This document shows, piece by piece, positions 1 through 8,599 of a stretch of 64,000 nt of DNA. This DNA comes from Nocardia salmonicida NBRC 13393 (GTDB lineage: Bacteria; Actinomycetota; Actinomycetes; Mycobacteriales; Mycobacteriaceae). The stretch is taken from contig NZ_BDBR01000052.1 of the NCBI RefSeq assembly GCF_001613085.1, positions 1 through 64,000 of the forward strand. Reading direction: 5' to 3'. A program made the translations under genes and the position numbers. The stretch's first letter is position 1. Every line of letters begins with the position of its first letter. A model generated the notes under the pieces. That model did no database searches, was not told where the DNA came from, and saw only the letters and a list, made by a program, of their open reading frames with translations.

Positions 1-126
1 CCGTCCACGGGCGGCTCGGCGCTGCCGCCCCGACGCGGAACCGCGCGCCCCGGCACCATCGACTTCCCTGGTGGCCGTAACCATCCCGGCTATATCGTGC
101 CACCTCAGCAGCGGCGTCCGCCGTGA
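1..126 (+). CDS. 3' end of an upstream protein (Pro/Arg/Gly-rich tail)
   Basis: Reading frame 1 is open from the window edge to a TGA at 124-126, giving 41 residues rich in Pro, Arg and Gly (ends QQRRPP). No domain is recognisable in this tail. A Pro/Gly-rich low-complexity C-terminus would suit the cytoplasmic or linker part of another kinase-type or surface protein, like the gene that follows, but this is inference. The 137 bases from here to the kinase start (127-263) hold no other gene and presumably carry its promoter. Confidence 0.4.
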   Translation, partial: PSTGGSALPPRRGTARPGTIDFPGGRNHPGYIVPPQQRRPP

Positions 127-263
127 TCGTGGCGGCCTTCGGCGCCCTCGCCGACTGATAAGGTTTCGTTGATTTTCCCGTGGCGGGCAACCCCGGCCGC
201 GGCTTTTATGCTGTACGCGCGTGCGCTGGTGGGTCCCGGCGCGCGGCGGGAAGTGGAGCAGAC

Positions 264-2090
264 ATGCTGGCCAACGGAGATATTTTCGCCGGCTACGTCA
301 TCGAACGGCAGCTCGGTCGTGGTGGCATGGGTTCGGTCTACCTAGCCAAGCACCCTCGCCTGCCACGGATGACGGCGCTGAAGCTGCTCAACCGCGAGAT
401 GTTCTTCGACGCCGAGGTGCGGGCGCGATTCGAGCGGGAAGCCGATCTCGTGTCGCGCCTCGATCATCCGAACATCGTCACCGTCTACGACCGCGGGCAC
501 GACGACGAACAGCTGTGGATCTCCATGCAGTTCATCGACGGCGTCGACGCGGCCTCGGTGGATCCGCAGACGCTGCCGCCCGCCCGCGCGCTACAGATCG
601 TGAAGGAAACCGCCGACGCGCTGGACTACGCGCACGGCATGGGCGTGCTGCACCGCGACGTGAAACCGGCCAACATCCTGCTCGCCCGCTCGGGCGCGGG
701 CCGTGGCGAACGGGTCTACCTCACCGACTTCGGCATCGCCCGATTGCGCGACGACACCGGCAATCTCACCCAGACGGGCACCTTCACCGCGACGCTCGCC
801 TACGCCTCGCCCGAGCAGCTCACCGGCGCCGCGCTCGATCACCGCTCCGACCAGTATTCCCTTGCCTGCGCGCTGTTCTGGCTGTTCACCGGTTCGGGGC
901 CGTTCGCGGCGACCAACCCGGCCGCGGTGATCCAGGGTCACCTCCAGCAACCGCCGCCGACGCTGAGCAATGTGCGGCCCGGGCTCTCCTATGCCCTGGA
1001 CGGCGTGCTCGCCAAGGCGATGGCCAAGCGGCCCGACGACCGGTTCGACTCCTGTTCGGACTTCGCCGAGGCCGCGATCGAGGCGCTGAACAGTCCGAGC
1101 GCGCCCGCGATTCCGATCGTCGGTGGACGTCCGGGTACCGGTGGGGCACACCCGATCACCGGGCGACCCACGACCGGGGGCGCGATTCCCCAGACCGGTC
1201 TGCCGTATCCCGTTGCCACACAGGGTCCGATGACCGGCGGGCAAATGGGCACCGCCCAAGGCCCCATGACCGGCGGACAGATCGGCACGGCCCAAGGCCC
1301 CATGACCGGCGGACAGATGGGCACCGCCCAAGGCCCGATGACCGGCGCTCCGATGGGCACCCAGCGGCCGATGAACCAGTCGCCGACCGGTGCTCCGCAG
1401 AATCCCTACAGCCAGCAATCGCGCCCGCAGTACCAGTCCGCGCCGCGGCCGCAGGCCAGTAATTTCACCCGGTACCCGCAGGGCTCACGACCGCCGCAGA
1501 AGTCGAACACCGGGCTGATCATCGGCATCATCGTCGCGGTGATCCTGGTGATCGTGCTGCTGATCGGCATCGGCATCGCGGCCAGCGGCGACGACGCGGG
1601 CAGCGACCGCACGACGACGACATCGGCGGCCAACCACATCACTCCGAGCGCCGAGGCCATCAGCGCCGAATTCGGCCGGATCGTGCCCGCCACGGTCGAC
1701 GATTCCACCGGCTACAACGGCGCCACCTGCTGGGAGACCGACAACAGCAATCCGCCCTCACCCGCGGAAGGCGAACCCGATTTCGGCGCCTGGGTCCATC
1801 TGTGGAGTTGCTTCGGCGGCGGCGACAGCGACGACCCGTTCTACCGGATCTACGCGTTCGACTCGGCCGCCGACGTCAAGTCGGTGCTCGACGGTCTGCC
1901 GGCCAACACCAAGTCCACCGACAGCAACGGCGGCAAGCAGTACGCAAACTACAAGTACACCGACAACGGGAACAAGATCATCACGCAGTTCACCGGCGAG
2001 CCCGGCCGCGCCCAGTTCCTGATGTACACCGACGGCTACGGCACGGCCGACGAGGTGCTGCGTTGGTGGCGTTCGGCCCCGCTGAACTGA
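264..2090 (+). CDS. Transmembrane serine/threonine protein kinase (PknB/PknH type)
   Basis: 608 aa starting at ATG 264, which has an upstream GGAG; an in-frame GTG at 180 would add 28 unrelated residues. The N-terminal half is a Hanks-type kinase domain: Gly-rich loop LGRGGMGSVY, ATP lysine in TALKLL, catalytic loop HRDVKPAN, DFG in TDFGIARL and a SPE version of the APE motif. It is followed by a Gly/Pro/Thr-rich juxtamembrane linker containing four 12-residue repeats. One transmembrane helix lies near residues 416-438 and a roughly 170-residue outside domain with two cysteines follows (one after GAT, one in WSCFGGG). The role is phospho-signalling in response to an outside cue; the ligand is unknown. 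It overlaps the next kinase by one base (TGATG), and the two outside domains are clearly related, so the pair looks like a tandem duplication. Confidence 0.93.
   Translation: MLANGDIFAGYVIERQLGRGGMGSVYLAKHPRLPRMTALKLLNREMFFDAEVRARFEREADLVSRLDHPNIVTVYDRGHDDEQLWISMQFIDGVDAASVDPQTLPPARALQIVKETADALDYAHGMGVLHRDVKPANILLARSGAGRGERVYLTDFGIARLRDDTGNLTQTGTFTATLAYASPEQLTGAALDHRSDQYSLACALFWLFTGSGPFAATNPAAVIQGHLQQPPPTLSNVRPGLSYALDGVLAKAMAKRPDDRFDSCSDFAEAAIEALNSPSAPAIPIVGGRPGTGGAHPITGRPTTGGAIPQTGLPYPVATQGPMTGGQMGTAQGPMTGGQIGTAQGPMTGGQMGTAQGPMTGAPMGTQRPMNQSPTGAPQNPYSQQSRPQYQSAPRPQASNFTRYPQGSRPPQKSNTGLIIGIIVAVILVIVLLIGIGIAASGDDAGSDRTTTTSAANHITPSAEAISAEFGRIVPATVDDSTGYNGATCWETDNSNPPSPAEGEPDFGAWVHLWSCFGGGDSDDPFYRIYAFDSAADVKSVLDGLPANTKSTDSNGGKQYANYKYTDNGNKIITQFTGEPGRAQFLMYTDGYGTADEVLRWWRSAPLN
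1218..1361 (+). repeat. Four in-frame 36-bp tandem repeats in the kinase linker
   Basis: Four consecutive 36-bp units (1218-1253, 1254-1289, 1290-1325, 1326-1361) encode variants of GPMTGGQMGTAQ. The middle two differ from each other by only a few bases and the outer units are more diverged. They lie in the disordered stretch between kinase domain and membrane helix and are likely to vary in copy number between strains. Confidence 0.9.
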
Positions 2091-4003
2091 TGTCGACGCA
2101 CGACGAGGGCGGCGTTTTCGCCGGTTATACGATCGAACGACTGCTGGGCCGCGGCGGGATGGGCTCGGTGTATCTGGCGCGCCACCCGCGGCTGCCACGG
2201 CGCACCGCGATGAAGCTGCTCAACCGGGAGCTGTTCTTCGACAACGAGATCAGGGCCAGGTTCGAACGCGAGGCCGATCTCGTGGCGCAGCTCGAGCACC
2301 CGAATATCGTCACCGTGTACGACCGTGGCGTCGAGAACGACCAGCTGTGGATCTCGATGCGCTACATCGACGGTTCCGACGCGTCGTCGCTGCCCTCGCC
2401 CGTCGACCCGGCCCGTGCGGTCCGAATCGTCGCCGAAACCGCGGCGGCACTGGACTTCGCGCACAGCCGAGGTGTGCTGCACCGCGATGTGAAACCCGCC
2501 AACATCCTGATCGAACCGGTCGACAGCACCGAACGCGTCTACCTCACCGATTTCGGCATCGCCCGCCTGCACGACGACAGCGCCGCCAAGCTCACCCAAA
2601 CCGGCACCTTCACGGCCACACTGGCTTTCGCCTCCCCCGAACAACTCTCCGGCATCACCCTCGACGGCCGCGCCGACCAGTACTCCCTGGCCTGCACGCT
2701 CTTCCGGCTCCTCACCGGAACCACCCCCTTCGATGCCACCAATCCCGTCGCGGTGATCCAGGGCCATCTCCAGCAACCCCCGCCCCGCGCGAGCGCCCTC
2801 CGGTCGGGCATCACCCCCGCGCTGGACGCGGTCATCGCCCGGGGCATGGCCAAGCGCCCCGAAGAACGCTTCGCCACCTGCGCCGAATTCGCCGCTGCCG
2901 CACAGCGGGCGTTGGCCGGTCACGCTGCCCCGCAGCAGGTTCACGGCTCACCCGCGACGAGGACTTATCCGCCGAACTCGCCCTTCACCCCGGGCGCCGG
3001 TTACCCGATCGCCGGGCACAGCGACCCGAATTCGCCTGGTGGACAGGCGTCGTGGCCGAGCACAACCGGCCCCGATCAGCCGTGGGTCACGAGCGGCCGT
3101 CCCGCGGGTTACCCACAGTGGGGAGCGAACTCCGCCCCGAGCACGGGCCAGCCGTCGCCCGCACAGCCCCCCTCGTGGCCCGGCGGGTCGTCTCCGTACC
3201 CTGCGGGCGCGTCGAATGCCCTCGCTCAGCGTCCCCGCGACGCCGGGAGTTCCAGGCAGACGAGCGGTCGCTCATCTGTCGCCGAGGACTACCTCGGCAA
3301 GAAGCGGAAGTCACGCTGGGAGGGCTCGCCGATCGGCTGGCTGGCGATCATCGCCGGCATCGTCTTCCTCGGCTGGATCCTCATGAAGACATTGGGCGAT
3401 GACGGCGACGCCGCCGCGTCAGGCCCTCCCGGTCTCGAAACCTCCGCGGTCGCACCGTCTTCCGCGGACGCGACCACGTCCGCACCCCAGCGCCTGACCT
3501 CGACTCCACCGCCGACCAGCGACCGCCGGGTCATCGGCGCCAACGCGGCGAAGCTCAGCGACGAGTTCCCCCGCATGCTGCCCTCCACCTCGGCGAGCAA
3601 CCTCGTCCATGCCGGTTCGGGCCTGGGCAACGCGGGCTGCTTCGCCTACGACCGTGCGACGGCCGGCCGCGATGCCGACGACGCGGATATGGGCGACTGG
3701 TCGGTCATGTGGCATTGCTTCGGCGGCGGCAACAAGGCCATCTACGAATTCTTCCTCTACCCTTCCGCGGCCGAGGCCGCGCAAGCGATCGCGGGCCTGC
3801 CCGCCAACGACGCGCGCCCCACGACGCACACCGGCCACACCTATACGAACTTCGTGCTGAACGACAGCCAGCCGAAATCACCGCGCATGGTCACCCGCTT
3901 CGACGGCGACTCCGGCCGCGACAACATGCTCATGTACAGCCGCGGCTTCATCGCCGACGAGGCGCAGGTGCTCCAGTGGTGGCACGCCGCGCCGCTGGTC
4001 TAG
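2090..4003 (+). CDS. Second transmembrane serine/threonine protein kinase
   Basis: 637 aa; ATG 2090 overlaps the stop of the preceding kinase by one base, so translation is probably coupled. The kinase domain carries LGRGGMGSVY, the ATP lysine in TAMKLL, HRDVKPANIL and TDFGIARL. It is followed by a long Pro/Ser/Gly-rich linker, a basic KKRKSR stretch just before a membrane helix (WLAIIAGIVFLGWILM) and a Thr/Ser/Pro-rich stalk. The outside domain has two cysteines (GCFAYD and WHCFGGG), the WHCFGGG motif and the final QWWHAAPL matching WSCFGGG and RWWRSAPL of the upstream kinase. The two outside domains are homologous but diverged, so they may sense different ligands or form hetero-oligomers. 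The gene ends convergently with the GNAT gene, sharing a CTAG. Confidence 0.93.
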   Translation: MSTHDEGGVFAGYTIERLLGRGGMGSVYLARHPRLPRRTAMKLLNRELFFDNEIRARFEREADLVAQLEHPNIVTVYDRGVENDQLWISMRYIDGSDASSLPSPVDPARAVRIVAETAAALDFAHSRGVLHRDVKPANILIEPVDSTERVYLTDFGIARLHDDSAAKLTQTGTFTATLAFASPEQLSGITLDGRADQYSLACTLFRLLTGTTPFDATNPVAVIQGHLQQPPPRASALRSGITPALDAVIARGMAKRPEERFATCAEFAAAAQRALAGHAAPQQVHGSPATRTYPPNSPFTPGAGYPIAGHSDPNSPGGQASWPSTTGPDQPWVTSGRPAGYPQWGANSAPSTGQPSPAQPPSWPGGSSPYPAGASNALAQRPRDAGSSRQTSGRSSVAEDYLGKKRKSRWEGSPIGWLAIIAGIVFLGWILMKTLGDDGDAAASGPPGLETSAVAPSSADATTSAPQRLTSTPPPTSDRRVIGANAAKLSDEFPRMLPSTSASNLVHAGSGLGNAGCFAYDRATAGRDADDADMGDWSVMWHCFGGGNKAIYEFFLYPSAAEAAQAIAGLPANDARPTTHTGHTYTNFVLNDSQPKSPRMVTRFDGDSGRDNMLMYSRGFIADEAQVLQWWHAAPLV

Positions 4004-4827
4004 TCGGTCAACGCGTAGTGCACGAAGTCGCGCACCGGCTCGAAGCCGATGCGCTGGTAGATCTTGTTCGAGGTGGGGTTGGCCAGATCGGTGAACAGGC
4101 ACGCGTCGGCGCCCTCCGCGCGAATCCGGCTCGCGACGGTGGCGGTCAGCGCGCTCGCGAACCCGTTGCCCCGGTATCGAGGTGGCGTGTAGACCGGGCC
4201 GATCCTGGCCCAGCCGAGGACCGCCGCCTGCCGGGCGACCAGCGTGACCGGTGTGCCGTCGTGCGCCCACAACCACGTTGTTCCGGCCTCGATGCGCCTG
4301 CGCACCGCCGTCTCGTCGAGTCGGTGTGGCGCATCGGCTTCCACCCGGAAACCCTCGATCAACGCGAGGCACACGGCCAGATCGTCGACAGTGGCCAGGC
4401 GAGGTGCGCCGGGAGCCTCTGGCACGTACGGGGAACCCAGGCGGAACAGGCGGGTCGTGTACGTCTCGCGGTAGGTACCGCTGGTGGTCGTCGACCAGTG
4501 CTCCGCGAAGGCAGCGGCGCCGACCCGCTCGCCCTCGACGCTGCGCACCGCGATGTCGCGCCCCGCGAACGTATCGACGACGGCCGACATGCTGTGCGGG
4601 GGCACCTCGCCGAGGTAGACGGCGCCGTTCGTGCTCTGCGCGAGACCGACGACCGCACCCGCGTGGTCGCGGACACTCAGAAATTGAGTCACCATCGAAC
4701 CTGATCTGCCCGAGATCAGGTTGGCGAGGGTACTCGCGATCACCGTGTGCCGCAGCGGGTCACACCGCAGGAACGGCTCCACCTCGGCCATGAACCGGGC
4801 AGCGTCAGCGGTGATGTCGATGCTCAC
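4000..4827 (-). CDS. GNAT-family N-acetyltransferase
   Basis: 275 aa from ATG at 4827. The C-terminal half has GNAT features: the acetyl-CoA-binding segment around RYRGNGFAS, preceded by the beta-strand GWARIGPVYTP and followed by ADACLFTDLANPTSNKIYQ and RIGFEP, the usual alpha3-beta6-alpha4 end of the fold. The N-terminal 130 residues are less conserved and may form a second, degenerate GNAT lobe. The substrate cannot be told from sequence. Its stop overlaps the end of the convergent kinase gene by four bases in a shared CTAG palindrome. Confidence 0.85.
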   Translation of the reverse strand: MSIDITADAARFMAEVEPFLRCDPLRHTVIASTLANLISGRSGSMVTQFLSVRDHAGAVVGLAQSTNGAVYLGEVPPHSMSAVVDTFAGRDIAVRSVEGERVGAAAFAEHWSTTTSGTYRETYTTRLFRLGSPYVPEAPGAPRLATVDDLAVCLALIEGFRVEADAPHRLDETAVRRRIEAGTTWLWAHDGTPVTLVARQAAVLGWARIGPVYTPPRYRGNGFASALTATVASRIRAEGADACLFTDLANPTSNKIYQRIGFEPVRDFVHYALTD

Positions 4828-4880
4828 CCTACCGACGGTAAGGCGTCACACACGAGAACGCATTCGAATTATGAGGTGTC

Positions 4881-5159
4881 TCAGGTTGTTTCGCGCGCGT
4901 CCCGATCGGTGCGCAGCTTCAATAGGATGAGTCCAGCCGTGCAGGCCAGGATCAGCCCGGCGACGGTGATCTCCACCTGCAGGCCCGCGATACCGAGGCC
5001 GGCACCGACGAGACCGCCGATGAAGAACAACCAGCCCATGATCCGCGCGCCAACCGCCAAGGTGCGGTTGCCGGGCGGTGTCGCCGACAGAGGTCCGACG
5101 GTGGCCGAATCAGTGTTCGCCGCCGCGGTTTCCAGCCGGGGTGTCGAGAGTGCTCCCAT
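4881..5159 (-). CDS. Small two-helix membrane protein, unknown function
   Basis: 92 aa, ATG 5159 with a strong GAGGAG Shine-Dalgarno sequence. The first 30 residues are polar and Thr/Ala-rich, followed by two predicted membrane helices (around IMGWLFFIGGLVGAGLGIAG and ITVAGLILACTAGLILL) and a charged tail. I do not recognise the family. It lies 53 bases downstream of the GNAT start on the same strand, so the two could share a transcript. Confidence 0.7.
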   Translation of the reverse strand: MGALSTPRLETAAANTDSATVGPLSATPPGNRTLAVGARIMGWLFFIGGLVGAGLGIAGLQVEITVAGLILACTAGLILLKLRTDRDARETT

Positions 5160-5415
5160 GAGATTCTCCTCGATGACGCCGATCAGATACTTGCGTCGCG
5201 CAAACTTCGCGCGTCAGGGGTTTCGGTCCGGGCGTCTCATGCGTAACTTTGCTCACACACGCTACGACCCGGCGACGTCGAATGTGCGCGACACGTCCCC
5301 GCGACACGCCGAATTCATCAATCCGATATCTGGACCACTAGCGTTTAAAATGCGCTCTTCGGCCCGACCTGCACTACTGTGAGGCGATCTCGAAGCCGAC
5401 GAGGAGTAACAGGCG

Positions 5416-6042
5416 ATGGATAACAGCAGGGCCAAGTTGGTAGGTCCGGCAGTCGCTGTTGGCGCGGTGTCGCTCGGACTGATCATCATCGGTGCGTGCG
5501 GTGTCGGACAACAGGATGTCTACGTGCCCGCGCCGCCGTTGAGCGCGGATCTGGCCGCCGCTCCCGCACGGGTGGCCGAAGAGCCGACCTCGACGACGGT
5601 GCACATCTCGATCCCACCCTCGCCCAGCTGGCGGATCGCGCCGTACATGTCGCCGCGTAAACCGTTCAGCCTCAGCTCCACCGAGACCTCACCGTCGGAG
5701 ACTCCGACCGAGGGCGGACCCGCTCCCGAGCCCCGCCCGGGCGAGGCGACTACCGAATCCCGACCGGCCGAGGCCTCGACCCGCCCGCCGGAGACCACCG
5801 AGGACGAGCCGACGACGACCCGGCCGCAGATCCCCACCCGGCCGAACCCCACCCGCACCGTCACCCCGCCCCGCCTCGGCGATGACGAAGCGGCCGAGGA
5901 CTATCCGCCGACCCACGCCTTCGACCACGCGACTCCGACCCCGGTCGTCCCGGCCGACACCGGCGCCACGCCGACCCCGGCAACCACCACCGAGGCGTCG
6001 ACGACCACCGAGACCCCGGCCCCCACCACCGCCGAGAGCTGA
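5416..6042 (+). CDS. Putative lipoprotein with Thr/Pro/Glu-rich body
   Basis: 208 aa, ATG 5416 preceded by GAGGAG. The N-terminus has a hydrophobic stretch ending LIIIGACG, a plausible though non-ideal lipobox that would anchor the protein at Cys28. Most of the remainder is low-complexity Thr, Pro, Glu and Ser, as in cell-wall-spanning or O-mannosylated actinobacterial proteins. No enzymatic domain is visible. The 256 bases upstream contain the divergent promoters for this gene and for the small membrane protein. Confidence 0.7.
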   Translation: MDNSRAKLVGPAVAVGAVSLGLIIIGACGVGQQDVYVPAPPLSADLAAAPARVAEEPTSTTVHISIPPSPSWRIAPYMSPRKPFSLSSTETSPSETPTEGGPAPEPRPGEATTESRPAEASTRPPETTEDEPTTTRPQIPTRPNPTRTVTPPRLGDDEAAEDYPPTHAFDHATPTPVVPADTGATPTPATTTEASTTTETPAPTTAES

Positions 6043-6045
6043 CAT

Positions 6046-6084
6046 GACGATGGTGCGCACCCGATTCGGGTACGCACCATCGTC
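6046..6084. terminator. Bidirectional hairpin terminator between convergent genes
   Basis: An 18-bp inverted repeat (17 pairs; arms 6046-6063 and 6067-6084) with a 3-base loop sits between the lipoprotein stop and the stop of the convergent acyl-CoA dehydrogenase. No T-tract follows on the + strand, which is common for actinobacterial hairpins. Confidence 0.75.
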
Positions 6085-6091
6085 GAAAGAA

Positions 6092-7219
6092 CTACAGCTC
6101 GACCAGGTCGTAGTCGCCGATCCGATCGGCCAGCTCCCGCCGATGTTCCAGTGCCCCACCGAGCGTCTGCCCGATCGCGGTCAACCGGGCGACGTAGTGG
6201 CTCACCGGATACTCGGCGGTGACGCCGATGCCGCCGTGCATCTGGATCGCCTCCTGGCCGATGTGCTCGGCCGACTTGCCCACCTGCAGCCGCGCCCGTG
6301 ACGCGACCGCCGGATCGTTGCCGCCGTCGGCCAGCGCGGCCGTCGCGTACAAGCTCATGCTGCGAGCCAGTTCCAGCGAGACGTAGCAGTCCGCCGCCCG
6401 CTGGGTGAGCACCTGGAACTTCGAGAGCGTGACCCCGAACTGCTTGCGGGTCTTGAGGTATTCCGTGGTCAGCGTGAGCGCGACCTCCATCGCCCCGACC
6501 GACTCCGCGCACAGCGCCGCCTGCGCGTAACCCTCGGTCAGCGCGATCTGTTCGGCCGCGTCGACATTGCCGCCGAGCAGCTCGCCCTTCGCGTCGGCGA
6601 GGTCGAACTGCGCGGCGCGGCGGCCGTCGAAGGTGCGGTACGAGCGTCGTTGCACGCCATCCTGGTTCGGGTCGACCAGGAACAGTCCGGTCCCGCCGTC
6701 CGGCAGGACCGCGCTGACGATCAACTCGTCGGCGACGTCACCGCGCAGCACCGGGTTCTTCACCCCGGTCAGCGCGTACCCCTCGCCCACGGCCACCGCG
6801 GCGGTGGTGAGTTCGGTCGACGGCCACCGGATGCCGGGCTCGGTGTGGGCGAAGGCGAGCAGGGTGGTTCCCTCGGCCAGCGCGGGCAACAGGCGTTGAC
6901 GCTGCTCGGCGCTGCCTGCCAGCCGCAGCAGTTCGGCCGGGATCACCACCGCGTCGAGCACCGGCTCCGGAGCCAGCGCGCGACCGAGTTCCTCCTGCAC
7001 CAGCATCGCCTCGACCGGGCCGGCGCCGACGCCGCCGTCTTCCTCGGGAATGGTCAGTCCGAGCACGCCGAGGTCGGCGAGCTGCTTCCAGACCGTGCGG
7101 TTCCAGCCGGGGTCGGTGTCGCCGGCCTTGGCCAGCGCCTCGCCGTCGTAGAACCGGTGCAGCAGCTCGCGCACGGTGTCGCGCAGCATCGTCTGTTCGT
7201 CGGTCAGTGCGAGTTCCAT
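6092..7219 (-). CDS. Acyl-CoA dehydrogenase (FadE type), subunit of a pair
   Basis: 375 aa, starting MELALTDEQTMLRD. It has the acyl-CoA dehydrogenase fold with an N-terminal helical domain, a beta-barrel middle and a C-terminal domain containing MHGGIGVTAEYP, where the Glu is at the usual position of the catalytic base. It removes hydrogens from the alpha and beta carbons of an acyl-CoA using FAD. The gene starts 9 bases after the stop of a second dehydrogenase on the same strand. Adjacent unequal FadE pairs in mycolic-acid actinobacteria often form alpha2beta2 heterotetramers acting on sterol side chains or similar bulky acyl-CoAs; that this pair does so is inference. Confidence 0.93.
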   Translation of the reverse strand: MELALTDEQTMLRDTVRELLHRFYDGEALAKAGDTDPGWNRTVWKQLADLGVLGLTIPEEDGGVGAGPVEAMLVQEELGRALAPEPVLDAVVIPAELLRLAGSAEQRQRLLPALAEGTTLLAFAHTEPGIRWPSTELTTAAVAVGEGYALTGVKNPVLRGDVADELIVSAVLPDGGTGLFLVDPNQDGVQRRSYRTFDGRRAAQFDLADAKGELLGGNVDAAEQIALTEGYAQAALCAESVGAMEVALTLTTEYLKTRKQFGVTLSKFQVLTQRAADCYVSLELARSMSLYATAALADGGNDPAVASRARLQVGKSAEHIGQEAIQMHGGIGVTAEYPVSHYVARLTAIGQTLGGALEHRRELADRIGDYDLVEL

Positions 7220-7228
7220 GTCAGTGCC

Positions 7229-8401
7229 TCACAATCCGAGGATCGTGGAGGAAATGATCGAGCGCTGGACCTCGCTCGAGCCTCCGTAGATGGTCACCTT
7301 GCGGTAGTTCAGGTAGCCGGGGCCGGTGTGCTGGGCCCACGCGGGCGAGGCGATGTTGTCGGCGTCGACCGCCAGCGCGTCGGCGCCGGCAATGTCGAGG
7401 AGCAGTTCGGTGGCGGCCTGCTGCAACTCCGTGCCCTTGAGCTTCAGCACCGAGGACGCCGGATTCGGCTTGCCCTCGACCGAGTTGGAGACCACCCGCA
7501 GCTGGGTCAGTTCCAGGGCGAGCAGTTCGTTCTCCAGCTCGGCCACGCGCGCCGCGAACACCGGGTCGTCGAGCAGCGTGCCGCGCCCGGTCCTGGTCGC
7601 ACGGGCATAGTCCTTCGCGAGGCCGAGCTTGACCTTGGTCTTGCCGACGCCGGTGATGGAGGTGCGTTCGTTGCCGAGCAGGTACTTGGCGTAGGTCCAG
7701 CCCTGGTTCTCCTCGCCGACGAGCTGATCGGCGGGCACCCGGACGTTCTCGAAGAACACCTCGTTGACCTCGTAGCTACCGTCGATCAGCTTGATCGGGC
7801 GCATGGTGACACCGGGCGACTTCACATCGAAGAGCAGGAAGGAGATTCCCGCCTGCTTCTTCGGCGCGTTCGGGTCGGTGCGCACGAGACAGAAGATCCA
7901 GTCGGCGAACTGGCCGAGCGTGGTCCAGATCTTCTGGCCGTTCACGATGTAGGAGTCGCCGTCGCGCACCGCGGTGGTGCGCAGCGAGGCGAGGTCCGAG
8001 CCCGCGTCGGGCTCGGAAAAGCCCTGGCACCACCAGATGTCGAGCGCGGAGGTGGGCGGCAGGAAGCGCTGTTTGAGTTCCTCGGAACCGAACTGCGCGA
8101 TCACCGGGCCGACCATCGAGGCGTTGAACGTGAGCGGTTCCGGCACCGAGGCCAGCTGCATCTCGTCGAGCCAGATGTGGCGCTGCATCGGCGTCCAGTC
8201 CTTGCCGCCCCAGGCCACCGGCCAGTTCGGCACGCACAACCCGTTGTCGTTGAGGATCTTGTTCGCGGTGACGATGTCTTCGCGGGACAGATCCTCGCCG
8301 TGTTTCACCCGGTCACGGATGTCGGCCGGGATCTCGGTCGTGTAGAAACGCCGGAGCTCGTCGCGGAAGGCGACCTCTTCAGGGGACAGGGCTAACTTCA
8401 T
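7229..8401 (-). CDS. Acyl-CoA dehydrogenase (FadE type), partner subunit
   Basis: 390 aa starting MKLALSPEEVAFRDELR at ATG 8401; an upstream in-frame start at 8503 would add 34 residues unlike the family. Visible signatures are WWCQGFSEPDAGSDLASL (FAD/substrate segment), NGQKIWTT and the C-terminal IYGGSSEVQRSIIS, which resembles the YGGTNEIQR box of the family. It is first in a two-gene transcript with the 375-aa dehydrogenase and is probably its heteromeric partner. The start region up to 8599 is the divergent promoter shared with the secreted-protein gene. Confidence 0.93.
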   Translation of the reverse strand: MKLALSPEEVAFRDELRRFYTTEIPADIRDRVKHGEDLSREDIVTANKILNDNGLCVPNWPVAWGGKDWTPMQRHIWLDEMQLASVPEPLTFNASMVGPVIAQFGSEELKQRFLPPTSALDIWWCQGFSEPDAGSDLASLRTTAVRDGDSYIVNGQKIWTTLGQFADWIFCLVRTDPNAPKKQAGISFLLFDVKSPGVTMRPIKLIDGSYEVNEVFFENVRVPADQLVGEENQGWTYAKYLLGNERTSITGVGKTKVKLGLAKDYARATRTGRGTLLDDPVFAARVAELENELLALELTQLRVVSNSVEGKPNPASSVLKLKGTELQQAATELLLDIAGADALAVDADNIASPAWAQHTGPGYLNYRKVTIYGGSSEVQRSIISSTILGL

Positions 8402-8599
8402 ACGGGTCTCCCAGTCACTCGTAGCCGTCGAAGAGAAACCTACCCTTCGGTAATCCTCGGTGTCGACTACATCACACGCGATGACGGTCCCAGCGGCGCT
8501 CACCGGACTCCTCGGCGGCTCGGCGACCCCGGTGACGACCTGGTACGTTGCCAGACGAACCGGACTATCCGGCGACGAGCATCCACCGAGGAGTCACGG

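Noticed and set aside
1218..1361. 36-bp repeats as a possible CRISPR array
   Set aside because: No spacers between units, repeats are in frame within the kinase linker and encode a regular 12-residue motif; no cas gene in the window.
6650..8395. 581-residue plus-strand frame over the acyl-CoA dehydrogenases
   Set aside because: Antisense shadow; crosses the end of one gene and the start of the other and has no recognisable domain.
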